This document shows, one piece after another, positions 39,144 to 48,060 of a stretch of 64,000 bases of DNA. Location: positions 1,302,001 to 1,366,000 of the forward strand of contig NZ_CP051155.1 in NCBI RefSeq assembly GCF_012277275.1, written 5' to 3'. The translations under genes were made by a program, and so were the position numbers. Under the pieces are notes generated by a model, which did not search any database, was not told the DNA's origin, and worked only from the letters and a program-made list of their open reading frames with translations. Numbering within the stretch: position 1 is the first letter of the stretch; each line of letters begins with the position of its first letter. Origin of the DNA: Gephyromycinifex aptenodytis. Its GTDB lineage: Bacteria > Actinomycetota > Actinomycetes > Actinomycetales > Dermatophilaceae.

Positions 39144-40093
39144 CACGCCTCCTTGATCTCGTCGTAGACGAGTTTGGCATTAGTCGCACGTACATGCGCC
39201 GCCAACTCATCAGCTTCTGCCGGCGACCCGAGTCCGGCGAACAGGTCGTCCTCACCCGGGGCAATCGGTACGTAGGAAGCGGCAGCCTCGAAGTCCTCCG
39301 TGGGCCAGATACGGCGCTCTTCATCCAGCGGCACCGCAAACCACCACGAGTCGGGATCGATCTGGGTGGCGTGAGCGAGTAAGGCGTTGTTGCGGGTCTC
39401 GAAATGGTCGGCGCACGGCACACGCGTGGTCACCGCACGCACCGGCCGGTCCGCCCACCGCTTGATCCACCCCTCGAATGGCGAGGTTTCACCGCGCGCG
39501 ACGAACGAGGCGTGGAAGGCACGCATTCGATCCACTGCGATCGTCTGGTTGTAGTAGAGCTTCAACGGCTGCCACGGTTCGCCCGCGTGTGGGTAGGCCG
39601 CGGGGTCACCGGCGGCGCGGAACGCCGCCACGCTCACCACATGGGTCATCACATGATCCGGGTGGGGGTAGCCGCCTTGTTCGTCATAGGTGGTCACGAC
39701 ATGCGGGCGGTACTCCCGGATGACCCGTACCAGCGCCTCAGCGGTGACATCGATCGGTTCCAGGGCGAAACATCCCTCGGGCAGTGGCGGGAGCGGATCA
39801 CCTTCAGGCAGACCCGAATCGACGAATCCCAGCCAGGTGTGACGCACACCGAGGATCTCTTGGGCCTTACGCATCTCGGTGCGGCGATACTCGGGCAGGT
39901 CCCGCAGCACGTCCGGGTCGTCCGCGAGACGCGGGTTCAGAATGTCGCCTCGCTCGCCGCCCGTGCAGGACACAACGTGCACGTCGACTCCCTCGGCCAC
40001 ATACCGAGCTGTGGTCGCGGCGCCCTTACTCGACTCATCGTCAGGGTGGGCGTGCACGGCGAGAAGCCGGAAGGTGGGCTCTGCCTGGGTCAC
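39143..40093 (-). CDS. mca: Mycothiol S-conjugate amidase
   Basis: Zinc amidase that cleaves mycothiol-toxin conjugates, releasing mercapturic acids for export, 316 aa from GTG 40093 (GAGG eight bases upstream; a longer frame exists but lacks a ribosome site). The LmbE/PIG-L zinc motif [15 protein letters not shown] is near residue 14, with [32 protein letters not shown] near 130 (HxxH zinc ligand). The KRWADRP and FAVPLDEER segments match Mca rather than the biosynthetic MshB. It overlaps the next small gene by one base. Confidence 0.94.
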   Translation of the reverse strand: MTQAEPTFRLLAVHAHPDDESSKGAATTARYVAEGVDVHVVSCTGGERGDILNPRLADDPDVLRDLPEYRRTEMRKAQEILGVRHTWLGFVDSGLPEGDPLPPLPEGCFALEPIDVTAEALVRVIREYRPHVVTTYDEQGGYPHPDHVMTHVVSVAAFRAAGDPAAYPHAGEPWQPLKLYYNQTIAVDRMRAFHASFVARGETSPFEGWIKRWADRPVRAVTTRVPCADHFETRNNALLAHATQIDPDSWWFAVPLDEERRIWPTEDFEAAASYVPIAPGEDDLFAGLGSPAEADELAAHVRATNAKLVYDEIKEA

Positions 40094-40236
40094 TGGTCGT
40101 CCTCGCTGCATCAATCGGTCTGCCACGGCCGGATGGCCGGGCCCTTCGATTCTTGCACCCGGGCCCGACAGCACCTGCCCGCCCCAGCCGCGCACACCTT
40201 TACCCGTGCCGCAACGGGGCAGCGTAGCCTGGCCCC

Positions 40237-40614
40237 GTGGCCCTCCTGAACACGTTTCGATCACTGCCCCCAGCACGACGGCGCATGTGGGTGTTCGGGA
40301 CGTTGGCGATCCTGGGCGGTATCGGCATCGTGGTGTGGTTCGTGCTGGCCGCCTCGATCGGCAAGCCGCTGTGGGGCGATCTGGCCTACGACGTCAAGGA
40401 CGCTCGGACGGTGATCGTGAAATATCAGCTCACCCGGCCCACTGACCGCACTGTGGTTTGCCTGGTGGAGGCCAAAGAGGTCAACCACGGCACCGTCGGG
40501 CGCGTGGAGGACGTCATCCCACCTGGACCGCAGGCGCGCGTTGTTCGTACCGTCGCAGTGCGCACCACATCTGAGGCCGTGATCGGCCAAGTACGTACCT
40601 GCCGAGCGCAGTAG
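40237..40614 (+). CDS. DUF4307 membrane protein
   Basis: 125 aa protein with a single N-terminal transmembrane helix ([20 protein letters not shown], residues ~17-36) and an extracytoplasmic domain with the family-like segments [19 protein letters not shown] and [13 protein letters not shown]. It starts at GTG 40237 without an obvious ribosome site; TAGCCT twelve bases upstream could be a -10 element, so a leaderless transcript is possible. It is divergent from mca and precedes greA, the same context as Rv1081c. Function unknown. Confidence 0.85.
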   Translation: MALLNTFRSLPPARRRMWVFGTLAILGGIGIVVWFVLAASIGKPLWGDLAYDVKDARTVIVKYQLTRPTDRTVVCLVEAKEVNHGTVGRVEDVIPPGPQARVVRTVAVRTTSEAVIGQVRTCRAQ

Positions 40615-40676
40615 GAACACCGCTACCAAGATCGCCTCTACCGCCTGCTCTGGCTATACTCATCTCTTATATCCGC

Positions 40677-40696
40677 GCCCCGACATACGTCGGGGC
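40677..40696 (+). other. Strong hairpin between DUF4307 gene and greA
   Basis: GCCCCGAC-ATAC-GTCGGGGC forms a perfect 8-bp stem with a tetraloop, 60 bp after the DUF4307 stop. A TATACT sequence at 40655-40660 upstream could be a -10, which would put this hairpin in the greA leader; otherwise it may terminate the upstream transcript. No U-tract follows. A second weaker inverted repeat, CGCGTC...GACGCG, lies at about 40707-40730. Confidence 0.45.
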
Positions 40697-40814
40697 GTCT
40701 GCCTATCGCGTCGAGTCGACTTGACGCGACCCCGCCGAATCACCGGCCGTCGACTCGTTCCTCGTGTCGGTGTCTGCGTTTTCGGCGGCCCCAGATCAAC
40801 GAAGGAGACGTGAC

Positions 40815-41303
40815 GTGTCCGAGACCACGACCACGGCGAGCTACCTCACCCAAGAGGCGTACGACCGCCTGGAGGCCGAGCTCCAACACCTCTCCACCGA
40901 AGGCCGCTCCGAGATCAGCAAGCGTATCGAGGCGGCCCGGGACGAGGGCGACCTCAAGGAGAACGGCGGCTACCACGCAGCCAAAGAAGAGCAGGGCAAG
41001 ATGGAGGCCCGCATCCGCCAGCTGCAGCAGCTGCTGCAGACCGCGGTGGTGGGCGAGACCCCTCCCGATGACGGCGTCGTCGAGCCCGGGATGGTCGTCA
41101 CCATCAAGATGTTCGACGAAGAGATGATGTTCCTGCTCGGCAGCCGCGAGATCAGCAACGACGACATCGACGTGTACTCCGAGAAGTCACCGCTGGGCGC
41201 CGCGATCAACGGACACAAAATCGGCGACGAAGTGACCTACGAGGCACCCAACGCCAAGTCGATCACCGTCAAGGTGCTGGCAGCAAAGCCGTACGAGGCC
41301 TGA
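40815..41303 (+). CDS. greA: Transcription elongation factor GreA
   Basis: Rescues backtracked RNA polymerase by stimulating transcript cleavage, 162 aa from GTG 40815 (GAAGGAG seven bases upstream). The N-terminal coiled coil contains LTQEAYDRLEAELQHLSTEG and IEAARDEGDLKENGGYHAAK, whose acidic tip (DEGDLKEN) is the catalytic D/E pair. The C-terminal FKBP-like domain ends with SPLGAAINGHKIGDEVTYEA. Length is normal. Confidence 0.96.
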   Translation: MSETTTTASYLTQEAYDRLEAELQHLSTEGRSEISKRIEAARDEGDLKENGGYHAAKEEQGKMEARIRQLQQLLQTAVVGETPPDDGVVEPGMVVTIKMFDEEMMFLLGSREISNDDIDVYSEKSPLGAAINGHKIGDEVTYEAPNAKSITVKVLAAKPYEA

Positions 41304-41313
41304 TCGACTCCGC

Positions 41314-41346
41314 AAGGCCGCCCCGCTGTAAAGCCTGGGCGGCCTT
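41314..41346 (+). terminator. Hairpin terminator after greA
   Basis: AAGGCCGCCC and GGGCGGCCTT pair over 10 bp with a 13-base loop, starting 10 bases after the greA stop. There is no long U-tract, as is common for high-GC actinobacteria, so efficiency is uncertain. Confidence 0.6.
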
Positions 41347-41453
41347 GACGCGTCCGGCCCCAGTGCCAGCGTTGGAGCCCCGCTGAGGCCCCGAGCACCG
41401 CTGAGCTCCGGACCGAACGGGCGCGTGGCGGCCGCTGCCTGCAGACTGGATAC

Positions 41454-42155
41454 ATGTTCTTCGGATTAGGACGCCCCGCCCAGATGGTCACCCGCCAAGA
41501 GGCCCTCCCCGGGCGCAGCGAACCGATGCAGATCCCGGCTCAGCACGCGGTCCTGAAGGGACCCTTGGCCCCCGAGCCCAACGATTCGCACCGCACGCTG
41601 TGCGTCGGCATGGGGTGCTTCTGGGGCGCCGAACGTCTTTTCTGGCAGCTGCCGGGTGTCATCGCCACCGCTGCCGGTTACGCGGGCGGATTCACCCCGA
41701 ACCCCACGTACGCGCAGGTCTGCACCGGGCGCACCGGGCACACCGAAGCAGTGCTCGTGACCTACGACCCGGCCCAGATCGAGGTCGCCAGCTTGCTTAA
41801 GACGTTCTGGGAGAACCACGACCCGACGACCGCTAACCGCCAGGGCAACGACGTCGGCACCCAGTACCGCTCTGCCATCTACTGGAGCACTCCGCAGCAG
41901 CAGCAGGCCGCGCAGCAGACGCGTGAGGCCTTCCAGACAGTGCTGAGCGAGGCGGGTTTGGGCGAGATCACCACCGAGATCCGAGCTATGAGTGAGGCCG
42001 GCCCGTTCTATTACGCCGAACCGGAGCATCAGCAGTACCTGGCTAAGAACCCCAACGGTTACTGCAACCACGGGCCGAACGGTTTCACGTGCCCAGTGGG
42101 GCTGTTGTCCTCCACTGACCTGCCGGCGCAGACCGACGTGGAGCCGCCGCGCTGA
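41454..42155 (+). CDS. msrA: Peptide-methionine (S)-S-oxide reductase
   Basis: Repairs oxidised methionine, 233 aa. Catalytic motif [19 protein letters not shown] near residue 51 contains the sulfenic-acid-forming Cys; [45 protein letters not shown] and the [19 protein letters not shown] tail are typical, with a late Cys as possible resolving residue. The N-terminal ~45 residues are longer than in E. coli. The ATG at 41454 has no clear ribosome site; starts at 41484 or later are possible. Confidence 0.94.
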   Translation: MFFGLGRPAQMVTRQEALPGRSEPMQIPAQHAVLKGPLAPEPNDSHRTLCVGMGCFWGAERLFWQLPGVIATAAGYAGGFTPNPTYAQVCTGRTGHTEAVLVTYDPAQIEVASLLKTFWENHDPTTANRQGNDVGTQYRSAIYWSTPQQQQAAQQTREAFQTVLSEAGLGEITTEIRAMSEAGPFYYAEPEHQQYLAKNPNGYCNHGPNGFTCPVGLLSSTDLPAQTDVEPPR

Positions 42156-42156
42156 A

Positions 42157-42170
42157 CCTGCCCCGGCAGG
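42157..42170. terminator. Short hairpin between convergent msrA and flagellar-like gene
   Basis: CCTGCCCCGGCAGG can form a 5-bp GC stem with a four-base loop between two convergent stop codons. It is a weak candidate for bidirectional termination. Confidence 0.3.
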
Positions 42171-42203
42171 CACCTGCGACGCGCCGTTCGGGCACGGCCG
42201 GAC

Positions 42204-44942
42204 TCAGCGGGCCGCGAGGGAGTGGCTGAGGAATTCTTCCTCGTCGTTCAGGCGCACCAGGAGCGAACGCAGCGCTTCGGCCTTCAGGGTGAGTTGTCCC
42301 TGCTCGTAGGCCAGACGCTCGTCGATGCCCGCATCGCCGATGGAGTAGTCGCGGTGCAACTCCAGCTCGCCTTGGATCCGAACCGGAAGGATGCCGGTGC
42401 GAGGATCAGAGGTCTTCTCCACCACATCGCCGCTGGCGGCCGCAACCTTACCCATCGCCTCCTCCACCCCTGGGGCATTCCGCAGGTAGGCGCGCACGAA
42501 CGCTTCCCGGTCCAGAGCGAGCCGGCCGTCATGAGTTCGGGACAAGCCGGGCACCAGCGGGCGTCCGTCCGCACCGACGACCGCCCCGAGCAGCGCCTCT
42601 CCCACCGCGCCGGCCACCGGGGAGTTGCCTGTCATCCCCAGGGCTGCGTTGGCGGCGGCCAGGAAAGCCTGCATCTTGGCCAGGCCCGCGCTGGGGTCTG
42701 GGGTCATCGTCAATCGCACAGGTTGCGCGCTGACCGCCTTGACGTGAACCTCGACCCCCGGCCAGATGCCGCCGATGGTGGCCGTCGGCGAGGTGAGGAC
42801 ACTACCCTCAGCCAGGCGCACCTGCGTGTGCATCGCGGGCACCGCCGTCCCGGCAATCGCCGCGCCCAGGTTCGGTGCGTTCGCCTCCAGGGAGCCGGCC
42901 TGCAGCCGCAGGCGCACCCCGCCATCCTCCGGCTCCAGGGTGGCCTGCACGCCGGGCAGCGCGCCGGCGATGATGGCGGCCAGTTCCTCGGGCTCGGTTC
43001 GGGCGGGGACGATGACCTGTCGCGGTGCGGTGTTGCCGTCGCTGAGGCTCAACGGCAGCGGAGCCGGCAATGGGCCGTCCGGCAGTACCTCGGAGAGGAA
43101 CACCGCGGGTTGGGCGATCTGCTCCACGTTCATCGCGGCCACGCGGGAGGGCATGGCGGCGGCGAACGCCAGTGGGACGGCGCCGCCGGTTGCCGCGGCA
43201 ATGCCGGGGTCGCTGGAACCCACGAGCACCGGGATCACCGAACCGGGCGTCAACGCAGCGGTCGTGGCGCCAACCGCCAATACGGCGGCGTTCAGGCGTT
43301 GCAGCGCCGGGATGGATTCCTGATCGGCGGCAGGCCCTCCCGCCACCGCGCCCAGAAGAGTCTCCAGGCCAGAACCCACCCGCGAGTTTGTCGCGACCAA
43401 CGACTCCACTTCTGAGGCGACATGGGAGCGGCGCGTGGCATGTTGGGACAGCCGCGCCAGGTCGTTCTGCAGTTGTTTGAGCTGGTCCTGGGGGGAGCCT
43501 GCCGATTGCCCGGTGAGGACAGCTCCAGCCTGAGCCCCTGCGATCAGCGGCGGGAGGTACCCGCGCATCGACGTTGCGCCGGCCGTTTGGGACATGCCCG
43601 CAGCCAGCGCTTCGAGGCTGTCCAGTCCTGCCGGGTCCATCAATGCCGGGTCGACAACGGCGGTGTCGATGAGCTCCGGGTTGGGCAGCGCGGCACGTGG
43701 GAGGGGTTGCCCCGAGGGGGCGCCGCGCCCCTGTACGACCACCTCATCGGGGGTTGTGCCCGGGGCGAGTTGCAACTCCCAGGCGCTGGTGCCCTGCAGC
43801 AGTGGTGGCCCTGGCTGCCCGGACACCGTGAGGCCCGCAGCCTGCACAGCGTTGGTCTGCGCCAGCACTGACTGGGCGAGCGCGTCCAGGCGGTGCAGCA
43901 CAGTGCCGACGGTGGCCTGCGCCGCGACGAGGTAACCCCGGACCGCACCGCCCAGGGCGACCTCGTCTCCATCCGGCCAGATCGCCCGCACCGCTGGATA
44001 TCTGGACGTGGGCACACCCGGCTCAGCACCAGTGGTCTGGGCAGTCCCCTGCGAAGCGCCGGGCGCTGGCCCCGGAGTGTCCCTCGTTGGCGGCTGCGGT
44101 GCCACCGTCGGCAGCTGAGTTTCGGCCGGGCGCGCAGGCGCGGCTTCGGCAGGCGTCCTCGGGATCAGCGCGCCAGCGGCGTCATCGACTGGCCCGGGGG
44201 ACGGGTTCTGCCTCGGTTCGAACTCGCCCGCGGGGTCCTGGCGCGGTGCAAGCGCGGGCTCGCGGTGGTTCGATCCTGATTCCAACGCGATGGCCGTTGC
44301 ACTCTCACCCTGAACCAACGCTCGAGATCCCACCCGCACAGTGAGCGTGCCGTCGCCCTCTCGGGTGCTCACCGCCCCGGTCGACTCCCCCAGGGCCGAG
44401 GCCAGCCGCAGCTGCCTATCCGCCAACGCCTCACCCGACCCGGGATCGGCGCGGACCTGCTGGTTCAATTCAGCCAGCTCGGCGGCCTGTTGGTTGGCGC
44501 TGTGGACCGTACGTGCGGCTTGGTCGCTCAGTGCCAACCGCATTGCGTGGATGCGGGCCGCAGTCACCCGGAACTGTCGGGCCACCTCATCGGCACGATC
44601 CACGGTCTCTCGTCGCTCGGCGGCCCGGCGCGCCGGGGCTCGCTGCGAGTGCTCTAGTCTCGCCAGCTGCGGTTGCAGGGTTCGCGCCGACTCCCGAACG
44701 ACCCGTTCCACCCCTTCGTAGGTGGTGCGGCGCGCGTCCATCTCGGCGCGGGCCGCACCGGCACGCGCCGCCTCCGCGGAATCCACGCGGGCAGCCCTGG
44801 ACCGTGGCGGGTACGGCTGTGCGGGCGCGTGGTCGCTCTCCGGCGGGTTCGCTCGGGCGCCGCCGGTTGCCGCCGGACGCGGCCAGTTATGCGCTGCAGA
44901 GGACCTCGGCCCGAGGTCAATGCCAGGGTAGGACGCCGTCAT
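42204..44942 (-). CDS. Putative FlgK-FliD fusion protein (orphan flagellar hook/cap-like)
   Basis: 912 aa, not part of a flagellar cluster. Residues 1-50 are Pro/Ala-rich. Residues ~51-222 look like the helical core of hook-associated protein FlgK: LARLEHSQ, DRADEVARQFR, NQQAAELAELNQQV, then DGTLTVRVGSRALVQGESAT. A Pro-rich linker (~223-315) is followed by FlgK-like GGAVRGYLVAAQATV, LAQTNAVQAAGLTVSGQPGP and C-terminal helices with EVESLVATNSRVGSGLETLL. From ~540 it resembles cap protein FliD: LQRLNAAVLAVGATTAALTP, SSDPGIAAATGGAVPLAFAA, ATIGGIWPGVEVHVKAVSAQ, VRLTMTPDP, THDGRLALDREAFVRAY and an Arg/Glu-rich coiled C-terminus. The canonical FlgK N-terminal D0 helix is not visible. Identification is from remembered family patterns; the fusion and orphan context are unusual. 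Start ATG 44942 has a weak GGATGAG site. Confidence 0.65.
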   Translation of the reverse strand: MTASYPGIDLGPRSSAAHNWPRPAATGGARANPPESDHAPAQPYPPRSRAARVDSAEAARAGAARAEMDARRTTYEGVERVVRESARTLQPQLARLEHSQRAPARRAAERRETVDRADEVARQFRVTAARIHAMRLALSDQAARTVHSANQQAAELAELNQQVRADPGSGEALADRQLRLASALGESTGAVSTREGDGTLTVRVGSRALVQGESATAIALESGSNHREPALAPRQDPAGEFEPRQNPSPGPVDDAAGALIPRTPAEAAPARPAETQLPTVAPQPPTRDTPGPAPGASQGTAQTTGAEPGVPTSRYPAVRAIWPDGDEVALGGAVRGYLVAAQATVGTVLHRLDALAQSVLAQTNAVQAAGLTVSGQPGPPLLQGTSAWELQLAPGTTPDEVVVQGRGAPSGQPLPRAALPNPELIDTAVVDPALMDPAGLDSLEALAAGMSQTAGATSMRGYLPPLIAGAQAGAVLTGQSAGSPQDQLKQLQNDLARLSQHATRRSHVASEVESLVATNSRVGSGLETLLGAVAGGPAADQESIPALQRLNAAVLAVGATTAALTPGSVIPVLVGSSDPGIAAATGGAVPLAFAAAMPSRVAAMNVEQIAQPAVFLSEVLPDGPLPAPLPLSLSDGNTAPRQVIVPARTEPEELAAIIAGALPGVQATLEPEDGGVRLRLQAGSLEANAPNLGAAIAGTAVPAMHTQVRLAEGSVLTSPTATIGGIWPGVEVHVKAVSAQPVRLTMTPDPSAGLAKMQAFLAAANAALGMTGNSPVAGAVGEALLGAVVGADGRPLVPGLSRTHDGRLALDREAFVRAYLRNAPGVEEAMGKVAAASGDVVEKTSDPRTGILPVRIQGELELHRDYSIGDAGIDERLAYEQGQLTLKAEALRSLLVRLNDEEEFLSHSLAAR

Positions 44943-45175
44943 GATGCACTCATCCGTGAGTTGTGCCAGGTCACGCCTGGCGGGGTCTCCTCATCGTCTT
45001 CTCATCGGCACCGTCGCCGCGATTCCGAGCCCCCCGCAGAACCGCTTCCGGCAGGGCGTTGCCCCCACCCACCGGGGGTGGGTGACACAGCCGCAGCGGG
45101 CCAAGACCCGTACCGTGGACTCAGCGTGAATTCGGACCAGCCGCAATGGTCGGCACCAGAATTACGAGGAGTCTC

Positions 45176-46300
45176 ATGAGCCGTGCCCGCCGCGCACGCA
45201 GAATCGCTGCCAGCGCCGCCTACGGCGGGGGAATCGGGTTTGCCGGGCTCGGGGCCGCAGGGTTGGTCAGCTACGGACTGCTCAAGTTCGAGGCTCGCCT
45301 CGCCCGCGCTGCCATCGGCAAACCCTTCGACGCCTCCCCGGATGACACGAACCTGTACGGCGCAGGCTTCGGCGAGCCCATCCAGCTCGTCGTGCTCGGA
45401 GACAGCCTGGCTGCGGGGCTGGGCGCCGACAACCGCTTCCAGACCCTCGGCGGCGTCCTGGCCACCGGTGTGGCCGCATTGGCCGGTCGCCCAGTGCAGC
45501 TCACCAACGTCGCCGAGGTGGGTGCTGAATCACCGTGGCTGGATGCCCAGGTGGTGCGGGCCTTGGCGGCGGTCCCCACACCCGATGTGGCCTTGATCTC
45601 TGTGGGCGGCAACGACGTCACCCACGGGCTTGACCGAGCGGTCTCCGTCCGGCACCTGCAGGAGGCAGTCCGAGCGCTGCGGGCCAGCGGCGCCGAAGTG
45701 GTTGTCGGCACCTGCCCCGACCTGGGCACCATCGACCCGCTCCCGCAACCGTTGCGCACCCTGGCCAAGCACTGGAGTCGTGACCTGGCCGCTGCCCAGA
45801 CCGTCGCCGTCGTCGAAGCGGGCGGGCGCACGGTATCCCTCGGTGACCTGCTGCGCCCCGATTTCATCTCCGCGCCCGATCACATGTTCAGCGTCGATGG
45901 TTTCCATCCCTCACCAGCCGGCTACGCGCGTGCCTCGGCAGCGTTGCTGCCTACCGTCTGTGCCGCCCTGGGGTTGTGGGCCAGCGAGTTGGATCGCAAG
46001 CCGGATCGGCTCCGCGGTGAGCGCATCGGGCCGGTCGCGGTGACCGCCGAACGGGCCGTGCGCGAGCCTGGAACCGAGGTCAGCGGCACTGCGGTGCACG
46101 GGCGCGGCCACGGACCGCGGGGTCGCTGGGCGGTCCTGCTGAGGCGGCGACGTCCCGACGGTCCCCCGGAGTCAGATCGTGACGACGATGGCGAAGAGGA
46201 GTACGCCGACGCCGCTGCGAGCCCGGCAACAACCGCCCCGATCCGGGACGTACCCGACCAGGATGGGCAACACCACGCAGCCCGCAAGCCCCAGACATGA
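45176..46300 (+). CDS. SGNH/GDSL hydrolase, membrane-anchored
   Basis: Esterase-fold protein, 374 aa from ATG 45176 (GAGGA five bases upstream). An N-terminal hydrophobic segment (GFAGLGAAGLVSYGLLKF, ~residues 20-37) likely anchors it. Block motifs are LVVLGDSLAAGLGADN near 71 (nucleophile Ser), VALISVGGNDVTHGL near 135 (Asn) and DGFHPSPAGYARASAAL near 236 (Asp/His). The C-terminal ~110 residues are charged and variable. It precedes the thiolase, matching the Rv1075c-fadA3 neighbourhood in M. tuberculosis. Substrate unknown. Confidence 0.88.
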   Translation: MSRARRARRIAASAAYGGGIGFAGLGAAGLVSYGLLKFEARLARAAIGKPFDASPDDTNLYGAGFGEPIQLVVLGDSLAAGLGADNRFQTLGGVLATGVAALAGRPVQLTNVAEVGAESPWLDAQVVRALAAVPTPDVALISVGGNDVTHGLDRAVSVRHLQEAVRALRASGAEVVVGTCPDLGTIDPLPQPLRTLAKHWSRDLAAAQTVAVVEAGGRTVSLGDLLRPDFISAPDHMFSVDGFHPSPAGYARASAALLPTVCAALGLWASELDRKPDRLRGERIGPVAVTAERAVREPGTEVSGTAVHGRGHGPRGRWAVLLRRRRPDGPPESDRDDDGEEEYADAAASPATTAPIRDVPDQDGQHHAARKPQT

Positions 46301-46411
46301 CCTTGCGATGTGCACCGGTCACCCCTGGGGCCGACGCGGACGCCCGAGTACGGCTAGCATCCATCTCGGGTCACCCACCTCAGGCGACCTCACATCGACC
46401 GGGGAGGCCAC

Positions 46412-47635
46412 GTGCCTGAAGCAGTTGTCGTCGCCGCTGTGCGGAGCCCGATCGGCCGCGCAGGCAAGGGTTCACTCGTCGGGATGCGACCTGATGACAT
46501 GGCAGCGCAAACCATCCGCGCGGCGCTGGGACAGGTACCGGCACTAGACGCCTCCACCATCGATGATCTCTACCTGGGCTGCGCACAGCCATGGGGTGAG
46601 CAGGGCTACAACATGGCTCGCATCGTGGGGACGCTTCTGGGTCTAGACACCGTTCCGGGCTGCACCGTCAACCGGTTCTGCGCCTCATCGGTGCAGACGA
46701 CGCGGATGGCCTTCCACGCAATCCGCGTCGGCGAAGGTGATGCGTTCATCAGTGCCGGGGTCGAGTGCGTCTCGCGCTACCCCGACCTATCCGCCGCCGG
46801 AATGTCGATGGATTCCTGGAACAACCCGGAATTCGCCGATGCCCAAGCGCGCACAGCCCAGATGGCCAAGAACAACCAGACCTGGACGGACCCGCGTGAG
46901 CAGGGTCTGCTGCCCGATGCCTACATCGCCATGGGTCAAAGCGCCGAGAACGTCGCCACCTCGCGCGGGATTTCTCGCCAGCGCCAGGACGAGTGGGGTG
47001 TGCGCAGCCAGAATCGCGCCGAGGAGGCGATCAAGAGCGGTTTCTTCGCCTCGGAGATCGCACCCCTGACCCTGCCCGACGGCACAGTGGTCAGCACCGA
47101 TGACGGCCCTCGCGCGGGCGTGAGCTTGGAGAAGGTGTCCGGGTTGGCGCCGGTGTTCCGCAAGGACGGCACTGTCACGGCCGGTAACTGCTGCCCGCTC
47201 AACGACGGCGCTGCCGCGCTGATCATCATGAGCGATATCAAGGCCAAGGACCTCGGGCTGACACCACTGGCACGCATCGTGTCCACGGGTGTGAGCGCGC
47301 TGTCCCCCGAGGTGATGGGGCTCGGCCCGGTGGAGGCCTCCCGGCAGGCGCTGCGGCGGGCCGGAATGTCGATCGGCGACATGGACCTGTACGAGATCAA
47401 TGAAGCCTTTGCCGCCCAGGTGCTGCCAAGCGCTGACGACCTGGGCATGGACCTGGACAAGCTCAATATTCACGGTGGAGCTATCGCCCTGGGACACCCC
47501 TTCGGCGCCACTGGCGCCCGGATCACGACGACGCTGCTGAACGGCTTGCAGGCCAGCGATGGTCAGCTCGGCCTGGAAACCATGTGCGTCGGCGGCGGTC
47601 AGGGCATGGCCATCATCTACGAACGCCTGAGCTGA
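46412..47635 (+). CDS. Thiolase (acetyl-CoA acyltransferase, FadA3-like)
   Basis: Thiolase-superfamily enzyme of fatty acid oxidation, 407 aa from GTG 46412. The acylation Cys lies in CTVNRFCASSVQTTRMAF near residue 92; the conserved NEAFAAQVLPSADDLGM near 330, NIHGGAIALGHPFGATGAR near 352 (His) and CVGGGQGMAIIYERLS near the end (second Cys) complete the catalytic set. The neighbours suggest the FadA3 lineage, but chain-length preference cannot be read from sequence. Confidence 0.92.
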   Translation: MPEAVVVAAVRSPIGRAGKGSLVGMRPDDMAAQTIRAALGQVPALDASTIDDLYLGCAQPWGEQGYNMARIVGTLLGLDTVPGCTVNRFCASSVQTTRMAFHAIRVGEGDAFISAGVECVSRYPDLSAAGMSMDSWNNPEFADAQARTAQMAKNNQTWTDPREQGLLPDAYIAMGQSAENVATSRGISRQRQDEWGVRSQNRAEEAIKSGFFASEIAPLTLPDGTVVSTDDGPRAGVSLEKVSGLAPVFRKDGTVTAGNCCPLNDGAAALIIMSDIKAKDLGLTPLARIVSTGVSALSPEVMGLGPVEASRQALRRAGMSIGDMDLYEINEAFAAQVLPSADDLGMDLDKLNIHGGAIALGHPFGATGARITTTLLNGLQASDGQLGLETMCVGGGQGMAIIYERLS

Positions 47636-47755
47636 GAACCCGGGGACGCCCCCTGCCGCTGCCCGCGTGGGCCCGACGCTGCCTGCAAGGGGCTTGGTGC
47701 TCCCCTGCGACCGTCGGGTCCAGTGCCCGGGTCCGCAGTCGCGACTCCAGCTCGG

Positions 47756-48058
47756 CTACGGCCGGGTGAACTCAGTTGCGGCGAGCCGACGACGCAACTG
47801 CGCCAATCCGGCTGCCAGGTCGGCCTCGGGGACGGCGCAGCGGGCCGCTTCGAAGACCGCAACGCGCAGTTGATCCAACGCTGCCGCTGGGCCTAGATCG
47901 GGCAGCGATCCACCCTGGTTCGCCTGATCTAGCAGCCCCATAGCCAGGCTTCGTAGGTCCACGGATGCCGAACGCGCCCGGTCGATCGGTAGCTGATGCC
48001 ACCGATCGCCCAGGCGCGTGAGTTCGGTCCGTACCGAGGGCGGCACGGGGTCGTACAT
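47756..48058 (-). CDS. Small conserved hypothetical protein
   Basis: 100 aa, starting ATG 48058, two bases after the stop of the Bax inhibitor-1 family gene, so co-transcribed with it. It is mostly alpha-helical in appearance (VRTELTRLGDRWHQLPIDRA, AALDQLRVAVFEAA, LAAGLAQLRRRLAA) with no membrane segment or motif I recognise. Similar short proteins appear in actinobacteria, but I cannot name a family. Confidence 0.7.
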   Translation of the reverse strand: MYDPVPPSVRTELTRLGDRWHQLPIDRARSASVDLRSLAMGLLDQANQGGSLPDLGPAAALDQLRVAVFEAARCAVPEADLAAGLAQLRRRLAATEFTRP

Positions 48059-48060
48059 GG

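Noticed and set aside
45002-45009. GCCGATGA resembling a sigma-28/WhiG -10 upstream of the FlgK-FliD-like gene
   Set aside because: No TAAA -35 at the required spacing and one mismatch to GCCGATAA, so it is not supported.
45064-45082. CCCACCC-ACCGG-GGGTGGG hairpin upstream of the SGNH hydrolase
   Set aside because: GC-rich inverted repeats are frequent at this composition, and it is not adjacent to a stop codon or a recognisable leader element.
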